NCBI GenBank assembly: GCA_028565715.1
Contig: JAOXYC010237571.1
Location: 1 to 10,475, forward strand
Source: Phoronis pallida
Lineage: Eukaryota > Phoronida > Phoronidae
Direction: 5' to 3'
Length of the DNA: 10,475 nucleotides
Shown here: one piece after another, positions 1 to 7,252 of the stretch
Layout: each line of letters starts with the position of its first letter
Position numbering within the stretch: position 1 is the stretch's first letter
Translations under genes and position numbers: made by a program
The notes under the pieces: model-generated
Seen by the model: only the letters and a program-made list of their open reading frames with translations
Databases searched by the model: none
What the model was told of the DNA's origin: nothing

Positions 1-479
1 CCGGACACAACATGATTTGATGAATATTTATGGATTCCAAGAAAAAAGCGTGAAGCCCTATTTTGTACAACATCATATTGTATGATGTTATTGTTCGAGT
101 TATTTCAACATAGGTTGTATAAAAAGAATTATGACGATATTATTCTAAATAAGCCAATTTTGTGTATAAAGCAAAAAAAGCAATAATTTCGCCAAATTAC
201 ACCATATACCAATTGTAGTGAAAATCGCATAGTGTCATGATGGAGCTTCCACCATGCATTGTCGAGGTTTATTAATTGAATGCAATATTTAAAGGCTGCG
301 CATAAACACATAACTATAACATGCAATCTATTAGTCGATATAAAATATGGAGCAGCATATGAACAACGAACTGATACAATAAAGTCAATGCTCGTTCACA
401 ACATGAGCATTTAGTAAGGGATTTATCTTAGCGATATGAATAGCCTCCCGATTACCGATTACATGTATAATGTTTTCAG
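1..479 (+). other. Intron of the EGF gene (3' part), no coding sequence seen
   Basis: This is the end of the intron before the first EGF exon. It is AT-rich with no cysteine-rich open frame on either strand. The only structure noticed is a small perfect hairpin at 69-89 (AACATCATA, loop TTG, TATGATGTT). Confidence 0.6.
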
Positions 480-614
480 CAGTAACTACAGACCCATGTT
501 CAATCAGTAATGGAGGATGTCAACACACCTGTATATCTCTGGGTAACGGAGGCACATTCCAATGCATGTGTAGAACAGGGTTCGTCCTCCAACCAGATGA
601 AAAAACTTGCTCAG
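480..614 (+). CDS. EGF exon 1: EGF-like repeat 1
   Basis: The acceptor is tgttttcag (471-479) and the donor is G|gtacat. The exon starts with the last two bases of a split codon and ends with one base, phase 1-1. It reads [17 protein letters not shown] and onwards, with cysteines at residues 6, 13, 17, 28, 30 and 43. The Asp-Pro-Cys start and Asn-Gly-Gly-Cys motif resemble EGFs of LRP- and SCUBE-type proteins. The usual calcium motif D-x-[DN]-[EQ]-C is absent. The partner exon carrying the first base of the split codon is upstream of the window. Confidence 0.85.
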
Positions 615-3600
615 GTACATTTTCAAACATTATGAAAATTATTGAAAACCCATACTTCACTTCATGACTACGAACATCACATATGTTTCTCAAGTAATAG
701 TGTCTCAAATTCAAAGTATTTCTGAAATAATCAGCCAAAAAGTTTTTTTGAAGGGTGACGCATCCTTGGAACTATAATCAACTGGTAACAACTGTCTTGT
801 CGGGTAAATACTAGACCTAAACGTGTCTTTATAATTAAAGATTTTATTCAAAATATAACATCATCAATCTAAAGGTTCAATACGTTTGTATTTGTTTTTA
901 GCTCAAAACCCGTGTTTACTCAATAATGGGGGTTGTGAGCAGAAGTGTACACCAATAGGCAACACAGGATCTCGCCGGTGTTCATGTAGAAGTGGTTATA
1001 TGCTGGCATACGCTGATCGGCGCACCTGTTATGGTATGCATGCAGGATGCTTCTTCTTTGTATAATAAACTTTCAAACAAACGCAAAAAAATCATAATAC
1101 ATGTAGGCCTACCTTTCAATTTGTATCGAAAAGGTAAAAACATTTGGCAATGGTGTTTTAGATATTTGTGTAACGATTTCCATCACTTTCTGTCCGGACT
1201 GATCCAAGTGTAAGCTTAGATACAGTGGAATTGATGTCGCCTTAACGAGTAAACTATAAAAAAAACTTTGCATTTTAGTATCATGTAGCAATAATATACG
1301 GTATACCTAACTAACCGGATATTGTCAAACGGTTGCACCAATGAGATACAATAAGGATGAGAGTTTAAAAATGAGCACATTTAATGTGTTTCTCATACAG
1401 TGTATATTATATGTGTGATATTGTTGTTGCAGATTTAAATGAATGTTCGGTGAATAACGGTAGTTGCCAGCACAAATGCGTTAACATCCCCGGCAGTTTT
1501 ACCTGCGAGTGTAACCCAGGATATACACCTATGAAAGAGAATAGGTTTAAATGCGAAAGTAAGTGATAAAAAATACAATTGCATTTTCGTATTAGCTTTA
1601 CGTCTCTCTTGAATCCAAAGATGGCAGTTTATTTGCGCTATTATTTCAAGTTATCAATCACTTCATGCTTTTTTAAACGACAACCTTCTTTGATGTTCGT
1701 CTTTTCGTCCTATTTAAAGGAACTTGAAACTATTTCTGAATGATCTCTAGGATGGTCTACAATGCTATCATTATGCTAGAAAAATTAATTTTAGTGAAAA
1801 AAAAAAATTTGAAAAAATTATTTTTGATATTTTGATCAAATCTGTGATGTCACTCGCACACAATTCATAGCTAAACACATTGGAAAAATACGTTTTTTTT
1901 TCTAATAACTTCAAGATTTGAATTTCAAACAAGAAAATTGCCAAATATATTTATAGCTGGGATCCCTTCCAATGTGTTATGAGTTATGAGTTGTGTGCCA
2001 GTGACATCACAGATTTGAACAAAATATCAAAAATATTTTTTTCAACAAAATTTTTTTTTCACTAAAATTGATTTTTCTAGCATAATGATAGCATTGTGGA
2101 CCATCCTAGAGAACATTCAAAAATAGTTTCAAATACCTTTTAAGACCAATTAAGTCAACATGATGAAGATTCAAAAGCACACATTTCTGTGGGTGTAAAG
2201 GTTTGAACTTTTATGACACACGAACTTTTTTTCATAAATTTGAATTTTGCAGTGCTATGCAAACCTGCCTGCAAGAATGGTGGAGTATGTACCTCGCCTA
2301 ACAAGTGTTCGTGTCGACCAGGTTATTACGGTACAGATTGTTCACCCACGTGTTCCCCACGGTGCAGTAACGGCGGCACGTGTTACCGATGGAATCAATG
2401 TAAATGTATGAAAGGCTACACCGGTCCAAGATGCCGTACAGGTAAACAGACTTTTGAATTTAAATACACTTTTGTCAAAACATCATGCAACTTAAACAAA
2501 TATTTGGAAGAAGCTGTTTTCAAAACTTAAAATGTCCTGAAATGTTTCCGACCTTCTAGATGTATACTTATTACAAGTCTCCTAACTGGAAGAAAGGTTG
2601 AAATGAAATAAACAACTTATTTACCGTAACAAATGTTATTCATTTTAGCTGTATGTAAAAATGGCTGCCTAAATAATGGTTTATGCGTGTCTCCCGGAGA
2701 ATGCAGATGTATGTATGGATACACTGGAGCACGATGTGAAACAGGTGATTTTGGAATTCATTGAAAGGGCAAACCTCTTGCTTGCCGGGCGAGTGTAGTA
2801 AACCATTCATACGTGCACTCTGATTTTCATTTTGATTTCGCCGCTAGCAACCCGGCATTTTCTCCATCCTACCAGAAATGTAATCGACCAGCGAGATTTA
2901 TATCCCGGAGATTCAGTTTATTGTTGTTTCATAGCCCAAACCATAACCATGTCATATCTGCAACCCCATGTGATATCAGTGTCCAACATTCATGTGTTAT
3001 ACCACCTATGTGAAAATAAGCCGCACAATAAATCATTTGATATGCCTAATAATACGGCCTCGTGAGCGTGCTCCGCAAGTCTGTATTTGATGATGACGTA
3101 AATGCATTGTTTGTTCCGTGTTATTTTTCAAAAAGCCTGCACCACATCAGAAAAGGGCAACTTGTTTGATGTAGTGAGTATAAAAAGGTTGTTAAATAAT
3201 AATAATAATAATAATAATATATGAATTTATGTGGCGCTTTATCTATGAGCACATTCTAAAGCGCTAATTAGCCTCGTTAAAATACTTCATCCGATTCAAG
3301 TTTCGATCAAATAACCCACCTAATATCAACACACAAGCAAAATAACCTATAAATATTGTGACCCAATTACGATGAAAATAAACACTAATTGTTTCTATGT
3401 TTTAGCAATATGTACAGCAACATGTCTGAATGGTGGTACATGTTTCAAGAACAACATGTGTGCTTGTCCAAGAGGATACTTTGGACTACGGTGCCAATAT
3501 CGAATATATTCACAATCGACCAGAAAATCAAGTAAGATAACAATAGATGCTGAAATGTTTGCACCTAATAATTTGATTTATGGTTTCCATCATGATGATT

Positions 3601-5205
3601 GAATGATCAACTGAAATTTCATAAAAATTGGTGATCTAATAGAAATTGTCCTGGCCAACGGATAGTCGCTTTTATAATGTGTATCAAAATCGTGTGATTT
3701 GTCATGTTTAAATATGTTATTACAGTTTCAGCACCTGGTGCAACTCGTGTATGTGTTCCACCATGTAAAAATGGCGGCACTTGTAACCGGGGAAATAGAT
3801 GTTCATGTCCACCCGATTACTGGGGTGTCACGTGCGCCCATAAGAAAATGGCGATGTGTCGGCCATCTTGTATGAATGGTGGTCTGTGTATAAAAGACAA
3901 CCAATGCTCATGCGCACCGGGTACCTCAGGATATAGATGCCAAAATAGGTATTTAGGATTACTAGAATTAAAAAAACTTATGTACCCACTATAAATATTG
4001 AGAACAAGACCCTTTGGTTTTGTATTCAGTCTACACTGAGAAGTATGCAATTGCGCAACGTCATTTAAATTTCAATTAAAAACTGTATTCTACAAAGGCT
4101 GTTCGTCTTTGTTTTAACAACGCTACCAAAAATGACACATTTCTGATAAAATATTTCAGTTCATTTGTTTTAAAACGATGTCGTACAATTCAAAGAAAAA
4201 TGGCTTTAAATTGAAGTTAGTGGGTTTCAGAAAATTGTCAAGTCTTTTATTTTCAACGTTTTCAGAAATTGCCGTTTAGTGACATATCTAGAACAAGTTC
4301 GTCGACCATATCGCCAGAAATCTAGAGTGAGATACACGGTACCATGTGGTCGGTTTGGGTGGCAGAAATGTACACGATATAGGTGAGTTTCATGATTGAA
4401 AACACACCCTTGGCGCTTTTGTCCGCCCATCTATCTAAAGCCATACCAAGTGTAATAGTTCTGTATATATGTTCTATTTATTTTTTGTCATTTTAATAAA
4501 ATGGCCTTTCATACACAGTCCCTTTGTGTTGTTTTTGTCTCTGGATACATAGCTTTTCGTGTAGTGGAACGAACATCAATTGTAATAAGTTCGATGTCTT
4601 TTATTTCTACCTCTGAATTCATTCCAAAAGGAGACAGTTGTAGTACATTGCTGAAAATTGATGCCACTTAGGCCTACCAACAATTGTTATTAGGACGTGA
4701 ACTACACACAAAACCAAACTGTACAGCACGAAACCTCAAAGCCTTTGGAAGCTCAACCCAGCATCATTATTGCCATGCTAGGTTATGTAATCGAATTAGA
4801 CAGGCAATATAAATCATGCCCATATAGTATGTTTCGTTCCTGAAATCCTTGTTCAAAAATTAAATTGATTTTTTTTAGTAAAAAACTTGGTCACATGACC
4901 TTTTTTCAATTAAAAGGTAACCAATAGATTCCAAATTTATTCACCTTTCAGAAAATATATACTTTTATCGGTAAAAAATAAACAGTATTGTATTTCATGA
5001 AAACAGGTTCACACTTTAATAGCCTTGACCAGGTAATGTGTATGTAGCTTGTTAATATTAACGCATCACTTCAGGGATCGCTCTAAACAAAAGTTCTCAC
5101 ACAAACAAATTATAATTTACTATGTTCATTATTTTTTATTTCAGATTTGACCATAGACTTGTTTTCCGGACAATGAATAAAGTAAGCTATAAAACAAAAT
5201 GCTAG
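480..5205 (+). CDS. Multi-EGF-repeat extracellular protein with C-terminal EMI-like segment (3' part of gene, 9 exons)
   Basis: Joined exons 480-614, 902-1033, 1433-1558, 2253-2441, 2649-2744, 3406-3531, 3726-3948, 4266-4382 and 5145-5205 give one open frame of 400 residues plus a TAG stop. Every intron begins GT and ends AG, and every split codon closes in frame. The protein holds nine six-cysteine EGF-like repeats (residues 6-43, 49-87, 89-129, 133-160, 164-191, 196-223, 228-255, 277-304, 312-339), then a basic aromatic tail (342-400) resembling an EMI domain. Repeats 4-9 have the compact C-x3-C-x5-C-x5-C-x-C-x8-C form typical of VWDE and WIF1 EGFs. Such proteins are secreted or membrane-anchored, bind other matrix or signalling proteins, and fold with disulfides in the secretory pathway. 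The first exon enters in phase 1 with no partner in the window, so the signal peptide and N-terminal domains lie upstream. The ligand and exact orthology are unknown; VWDE-like is the closest family I recognise. The model is a manual prediction without transcript support. Confidence 0.85.
902..1033 (+). CDS. EGF exon 2: EGF-like repeat 2
   Basis: The acceptor is tttttag and the donor is G|gtatgc; phase 1-1. The joining codon is G+CT (Ala45), followed by [15 protein letters not shown]. Cysteines are at residues 49, 56, 60, 71, 73 and 87, the same spacing as repeat 1, so the two exons look like a tandem duplication. The Tyr-Met-Leu after the fifth cysteine is the usual aromatic turn of EGF modules. 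Confidence 0.85.
1034..1432 (+). other. Intron 2 of the EGF gene
   Basis: This 399-bp GT-AG intron has no coding signal. It holds a GTAGGCCTAC palindrome at about 1102-1111, a motif common in repeats of marine invertebrates. I see no recognisable element boundaries. Confidence 0.55.
1433..1558 (+). CDS. EGF exon 3: calcium-binding EGF repeat 3
   Basis: The acceptor is ttgttgttgcag and the donor is A|gtaagt; phase 1-1. The joining codon G+AT gives Asp89, which opens the calcium-binding EGF signature DLNEC. The stretch [10 protein letters not shown] (residues 104-113) matches the Asn/Asp hydroxylation consensus C-x-[DN]-x4-[FY]-x-C. This is the only repeat here with the full calcium-ligand set. 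In such proteins these modules stiffen the junction with the preceding EGF. Confidence 0.9.
1715..2142. mobile_element. Foldback (long inverted-repeat) MITE in EGF intron 3
   Basis: The left arm (about 1715-1884) is the near-complete reverse complement of the right arm (about 1967-2142). Shared blocks include CTAGGATGGT and AATGCTATCATTATGCTAG near the outside and AATCTGTGATGTCACT near the inside. The spacer is about 82 bp. TTAA lies at both outer edges (1714-1717 and 2140-2143), which could be a target duplication of piggyBac-type insertion, although the terminal bases are offset by one. There is no open frame, so it would be non-autonomous. Its transcript would form a hairpin of about 170 bp inside the intron. 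Confidence 0.85.
2253..2441 (+). CDS. EGF exon 4: EGF-like repeats 4 and 5
   Basis: The acceptor is aattttgcag and the donor is G|gtaaac; phase 1-1. The joining codon is A+TG (Met131). One exon holds two compact EGFs: [11 protein letters not shown] (133-160) and [11 protein letters not shown] (164-191), each with six cysteines and ending G-x2-C. From here the protein changes from long EGFs to the short VWDE/WIF1-type with 28-residue repeats. The two-repeat exon suggests intron loss between a duplicated pair. Confidence 0.88.
2649..2744 (+). CDS. EGF exon 5: EGF-like repeat 6
   Basis: The acceptor is cattttag and the donor is G|gtgatt; phase 1-1. The exon is 96 nt and encodes exactly one short [19 protein letters not shown], then [13 protein letters not shown] (cysteines 196, 200, 206, 212, 214, 223). 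It has no start codon of its own in frame, so it is only visible as a spliced internal exon. Confidence 0.85.
3195..3218. repeat. (AAT)8 microsatellite
   Basis: Eight perfect AAT units lie next to the SINE-tail-like sequence. On the minus strand this is an (ATT)n run, a common 3' tail of SINEs. Confidence 0.9.
3219..3264 (-). mobile_element. Remnant of a SINE 3' tail, reverse orientation
   Basis: The inverted pair GCGCTTTA (3234-3241) and TAAAGCGC (3257-3264) stands next to the AAT run. On the minus strand this reads ...TAAAGCGC...(ATT)n, the usual 3' end of tRNA-derived SINEs in many marine invertebrates. No tRNA-like head or A/B boxes were found nearby, so it is a 5'-truncated or decayed copy. 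The left limit is set by the microsatellite and the body boundary is uncertain. Confidence 0.5.
3406..3531 (+). CDS. EGF exon 6: EGF-like repeat 7 with linker
   Basis: The acceptor is tctatgttttag and the donor is A|gtaaga; phase 1-1. It encodes [13 protein letters not shown] and onwards (cysteines 228-255), then a 12-residue Ser/Arg-rich linker ([11 protein letters not shown]). The linker continues into exon 7 before the next cysteine, giving about 21 residues between repeats 7 and 8. That is a longer, probably flexible or cleavable joint than those between the other short repeats. Confidence 0.85.
3726..3948 (+). CDS. EGF exon 7: EGF-like repeats 8 and 9, phase shift at end
   Basis: The acceptor is tgttattacag and the donor is AG|gtattt. 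The exon enters in phase 1 and leaves in phase 2, unlike all previous exons. It encodes a short linker, [11 protein letters not shown] (277-304), then [11 protein letters not shown] (312-339). If the donor were not used, the frame would run on for 15 codons and stop at 3992-3994. The phase 2 exit matches exon 8 exactly (AG+A = Arg342). Confidence 0.85.
4266..4382 (+). CDS. EGF gene exon 8: first part of EMI-like segment
   Basis: The acceptor is tcaacgttttcag and the donor is AG|gtgagt (consensus); phase 2-2. It encodes [15 protein letters not shown], then RVRYTVPC, then GWQKCTRYR. The N-C start, the Tyr-Thr-x2-Cys, the Trp-x-Lys-Cys-Thr-Arg and the Arg/Tyr-rich run follow the order seen in EMI domains of MEGF10-like proteins. 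Similarity is by eye only. Read through without splicing, the codons are TAT AGG TGA, so the donor itself holds an in-frame stop (4384-4386). Confidence 0.7.
4383..5144 (+). other. Intron 8 of the EGF gene / alternative 3' UTR
   Basis: This 762-bp GT-AG intron has no coding signal. Its first part can serve as a 3' UTR if exon 8 is not spliced: stop at 4384-4386 and AATAAA at 4495-4500. A palindrome-like GGTCACATGACC lies at 4889-4900. A GGCCTA-type motif lies near 4671. Confidence 0.5.
4495..4500 (+). terminator. Possible intronic polyadenylation signal AATAAA
   Basis: A canonical AATAAA lies 109 bp after the in-frame stop of unspliced exon 8. It is followed within 40 bp by a GT-rich stretch (tttgtgttgtttttgtc), the usual downstream element. 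Confidence 0.45.
5145..5205 (+). CDS. EGF gene exon 9: terminal exon, end of EMI-like segment
   Basis: A strong pyrimidine tract and acceptor (attttttatttcag) are followed by one base that completes Arg381 from the phase 2 donor of exon 8. It then reads [19 protein letters not shown] and TAG at 5203-5205. The arginine and aromatic pattern continues the EMI-like segment and gives it an even number of cysteines (344, 369, 377, 400). The protein stops where EMI domains normally have Cys-Cys-Pro-Gly. An alternative donor (aaa|gtaagc, 5182) exists, but I found no Cys-Cys-Pro-Gly coding sequence downstream. Supported by phase and pattern only. Confidence 0.6.
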
Positions 5206-5640
5206 ATAGCGCGATTCCTCATACCGAAGGTTGGCGCTGAGGTACATTTTCAAATCAAGACTGCGGAACAACCTATAAACATTGTCGAGTGAAGACACTC
5301 ATGGGAAAATGGGAGGACGTTATCACCAAATTAGCTGCAGGCTTGCCGTTCATGCAGTCGTCTAGCTGATGTGATTTTTTGAAAAGTCTAGATACTAAGT
5401 GATACTTCTTTACGGGAAGCCATTACCTTCAAATTACCTGAGCAAATACAGACATTTCGATATTTTTTATTTAATGTGCAAAAGTGCATTTTTATGAAGA
5501 TTTACATTTGATGTTATGTTAAATTATTCAATAAAATGACGTCAAAATACAGTTACAGTTCTCGAGTGCGTATCACAACCTAATTTTCATTGCTGGTTTT
5601 ATAAACTTCATGTACTCGACCAAAATAAATGTTAAGAAAT
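5206..5640 (+). other. Probable 3' UTR of the EGF gene
   Basis: Sequence after the TAG stop has no open frame of note. Two AATAAA hexamers, at 5530-5535 and 5624-5629, are candidate polyadenylation signals; the second is followed by moderately T/G-rich sequence. Which one is used cannot be told from sequence. Confidence 0.5.
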
Positions 5641-6050
5641 TCTGACTACCTGCGAAAATGGTATCAATCCAACACAAACTATTTATGTCAACAAAACATA
5701 AGCCATCCTGTTTTAGAATATTAACCATGCATCGGATGATTCCTTAGGAGTTTTAGTGTGTTATTCTGGAGACTGCTGAATTGATTGTGCAAAAATAATT
5801 TTTAATTTGCAATTTTATCTACGTCATGTGGAAACTTTCTTGGTCTATCAGCTGAAAATTATTCTTGATCAGAAAAACATTCGTGTTCTATAACTACATA
5901 AAGTATATTTTCAGAATCCCAAATGTTTCTGTATGGGCGTGCATTTAGTTTAAAATTCTACCAAGATGATTTGGTTCCATGTTATATTAGGCGGCACTTT
6001 TTAATTTTCTTTAAAAGGCTATTGCCGCGCGATATCAAAATCATCACATT
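5641..6050. other. Intergenic, nothing recognised
   Basis: AT-rich sequence between the convergent genes. A 60-codon frame starting at 5923 has no motif and runs into the foldback element, so I treat it as chance. Confidence 0.5.
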
Positions 6051-6451
6051 TAAAGATACTCTCTCTGCGTTGGTCAAAATCCAAATCACAACGCAAATCA
6101 ACTAGAGATTTTGTGAGGGAATTAGGTCACGTGATTTGATAAAACAATGGTTGCTGGAACCTTCGCAACGATTAATAATATCTCTAATAACTTACATTGT
6201 ACTTGCATTTGAGTACAAAAATTCAGACTAATCTGTAAGGAGTGAAACGAAAACTTTGTATCCGAAAAAAAGTAAAAACTTGGTCTTGAGATTAGGTTTT
6301 TATGGGACACAAAGCTCTCCAATTACCCCTTTATAGATTTTTGTTGAATTTTTTTACTCAGATGCAAGTGAGTTATGGACTCGTACACAAAATTTCTAGT
6401 TGAATTGCGTTTTGATGCCGGATTTTGGCCAACGCAGAGAGAGTATCTTTA
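6051..6451. mobile_element. Foldback MITE between the two genes
   Basis: The left arm (6051-6115) and right arm (6386-6451) are inverted copies. Both outer ends read TAAAGATACTCTCTCTGCGT inward, followed by TGG, and both inner ends read TCAACTAGA(G/A)ATTTTGTG. Arms differ by several substitutions. The interior of about 270 bp has no coding capacity. An outermost TA at each edge would fit a Tc1/mariner-type TA target duplication. The class is inferred. Confidence 0.85.
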
Positions 6452-7161
6452 CTTTTTGAATGAACTTCTGTTTGTGCAACTGCAAACACATACAACACCG
6501 AATACCTAACGTTGCGTCTAATGCAGCCAACAGATGCAAATTGCGATAGAATTTAACCCTAGCTCACCCATTGTTCCGACATCAGCTGGTTGTTGATTGG
6601 TCTTAGGTAAGCTTGTACACATTTAAAGCATTTAAAGCAGACACACTTACAAAAGTATGTTACGAATTTTTTGATCGTGTCATCAGGAGACTTCCCAAAA
6701 GAATTTTGAACTCGGATATAAAAACAAAGCTGATGGTCAATGTCAATTTCTATTTTAGCACTGAACTAAGAGATTCCATATAGTGACAATTATGAACACG
6801 TGACTTGTAAGACATCAAATTATTTCTAGCCATTGAGGTTTTACCAGACGTCAGATTGAATGTAGTTGACATTACACAGAATTTTTGACAAATTTAACAA
6901 CAAGGTCTAACACTAACAAACGTTGAATAGATTAAACCAAAACATCTCAAATCAAAACAAATACATTGTGCTTCTCTGTCAAAAACCAATTCACTCAAAT
7001 ATAATGACCACATCTATTTCAAATATTTTCATTCACAAACCCTTTTCAAAACTGCAAAATAACCCAAAAATGCTGCCAAAACAAAATAAATATATTTAAC
7101 TTTTGAAGTCATGAAAAGATAAATTTTGACAAGATGGGCAGAGACCAAAACCCTTGTTTTC
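6452..7161. other. Intergenic and probable 3' UTR of the alanine aminotransferase gene
   Basis: AT-rich with no coding signal. On the minus strand no AATAAA is evident close to the GPT stop; the nearest variant is AATATA at 7091-7096, about 65 bp downstream of the stop. The transcript end is therefore uncertain. Confidence 0.4.
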
Positions 7162-7252
7162 CTACTGCCATTTAGCTAGAAATTTCTTGTGGAACTCTTC
7201 AAATTTCTTCAGGACAATCTCAATTTTCTCAGTAGGTGGCAGTATAGTCATT
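7162..7252 (-). CDS. GPT: GPT terminal exon: MTILPP to stop
   Basis: The acceptor is ttttattttcag. The first base completes the Arg codon split from the previous exon (AG+A), then MTILPPTEKIEIVLKKFEEF, HKKFLAKWQ and TAG at 7162-7164. ALT C-termini have the same M-T-I-L-P-P then amphipathic helix and F-H-x2-F pattern and end a few residues later, so the length is normal. Confidence 0.93.

Larger units (their letters stand above)
2745..3405 (+). other. Intron 5 of the EGF gene, with repeat-like content
   Basis: This 661-bp GT-AG intron carries a less AT-rich stretch (about 2765-3140) with two overlapping open frames of 66 and 77 codons (2813-3013 and 2832-3065). Neither has recognisable motifs or splice compatibility with the EGF frame, so I treat them as chance or repeat-derived. 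The AAT microsatellite and SINE-tail remnant at 3195-3264 follow. Confidence 0.5.

Noticed and set aside
69-89. Perfect 9-bp hairpin in the first intron
   Set aside because: Short palindromes of this kind are expected in AT-rich sequence; no copies or context add meaning.
4227-4430. 67-codon minus-strand open frame
   Set aside because: It is antisense to EGF gene exon 8, whose phases and splice sites fit the plus-strand gene.
4889-4900. GGTCACATGACC palindrome as a transcription-factor site
   Set aside because: An isolated E-box-like match in an intron has no supporting evidence.
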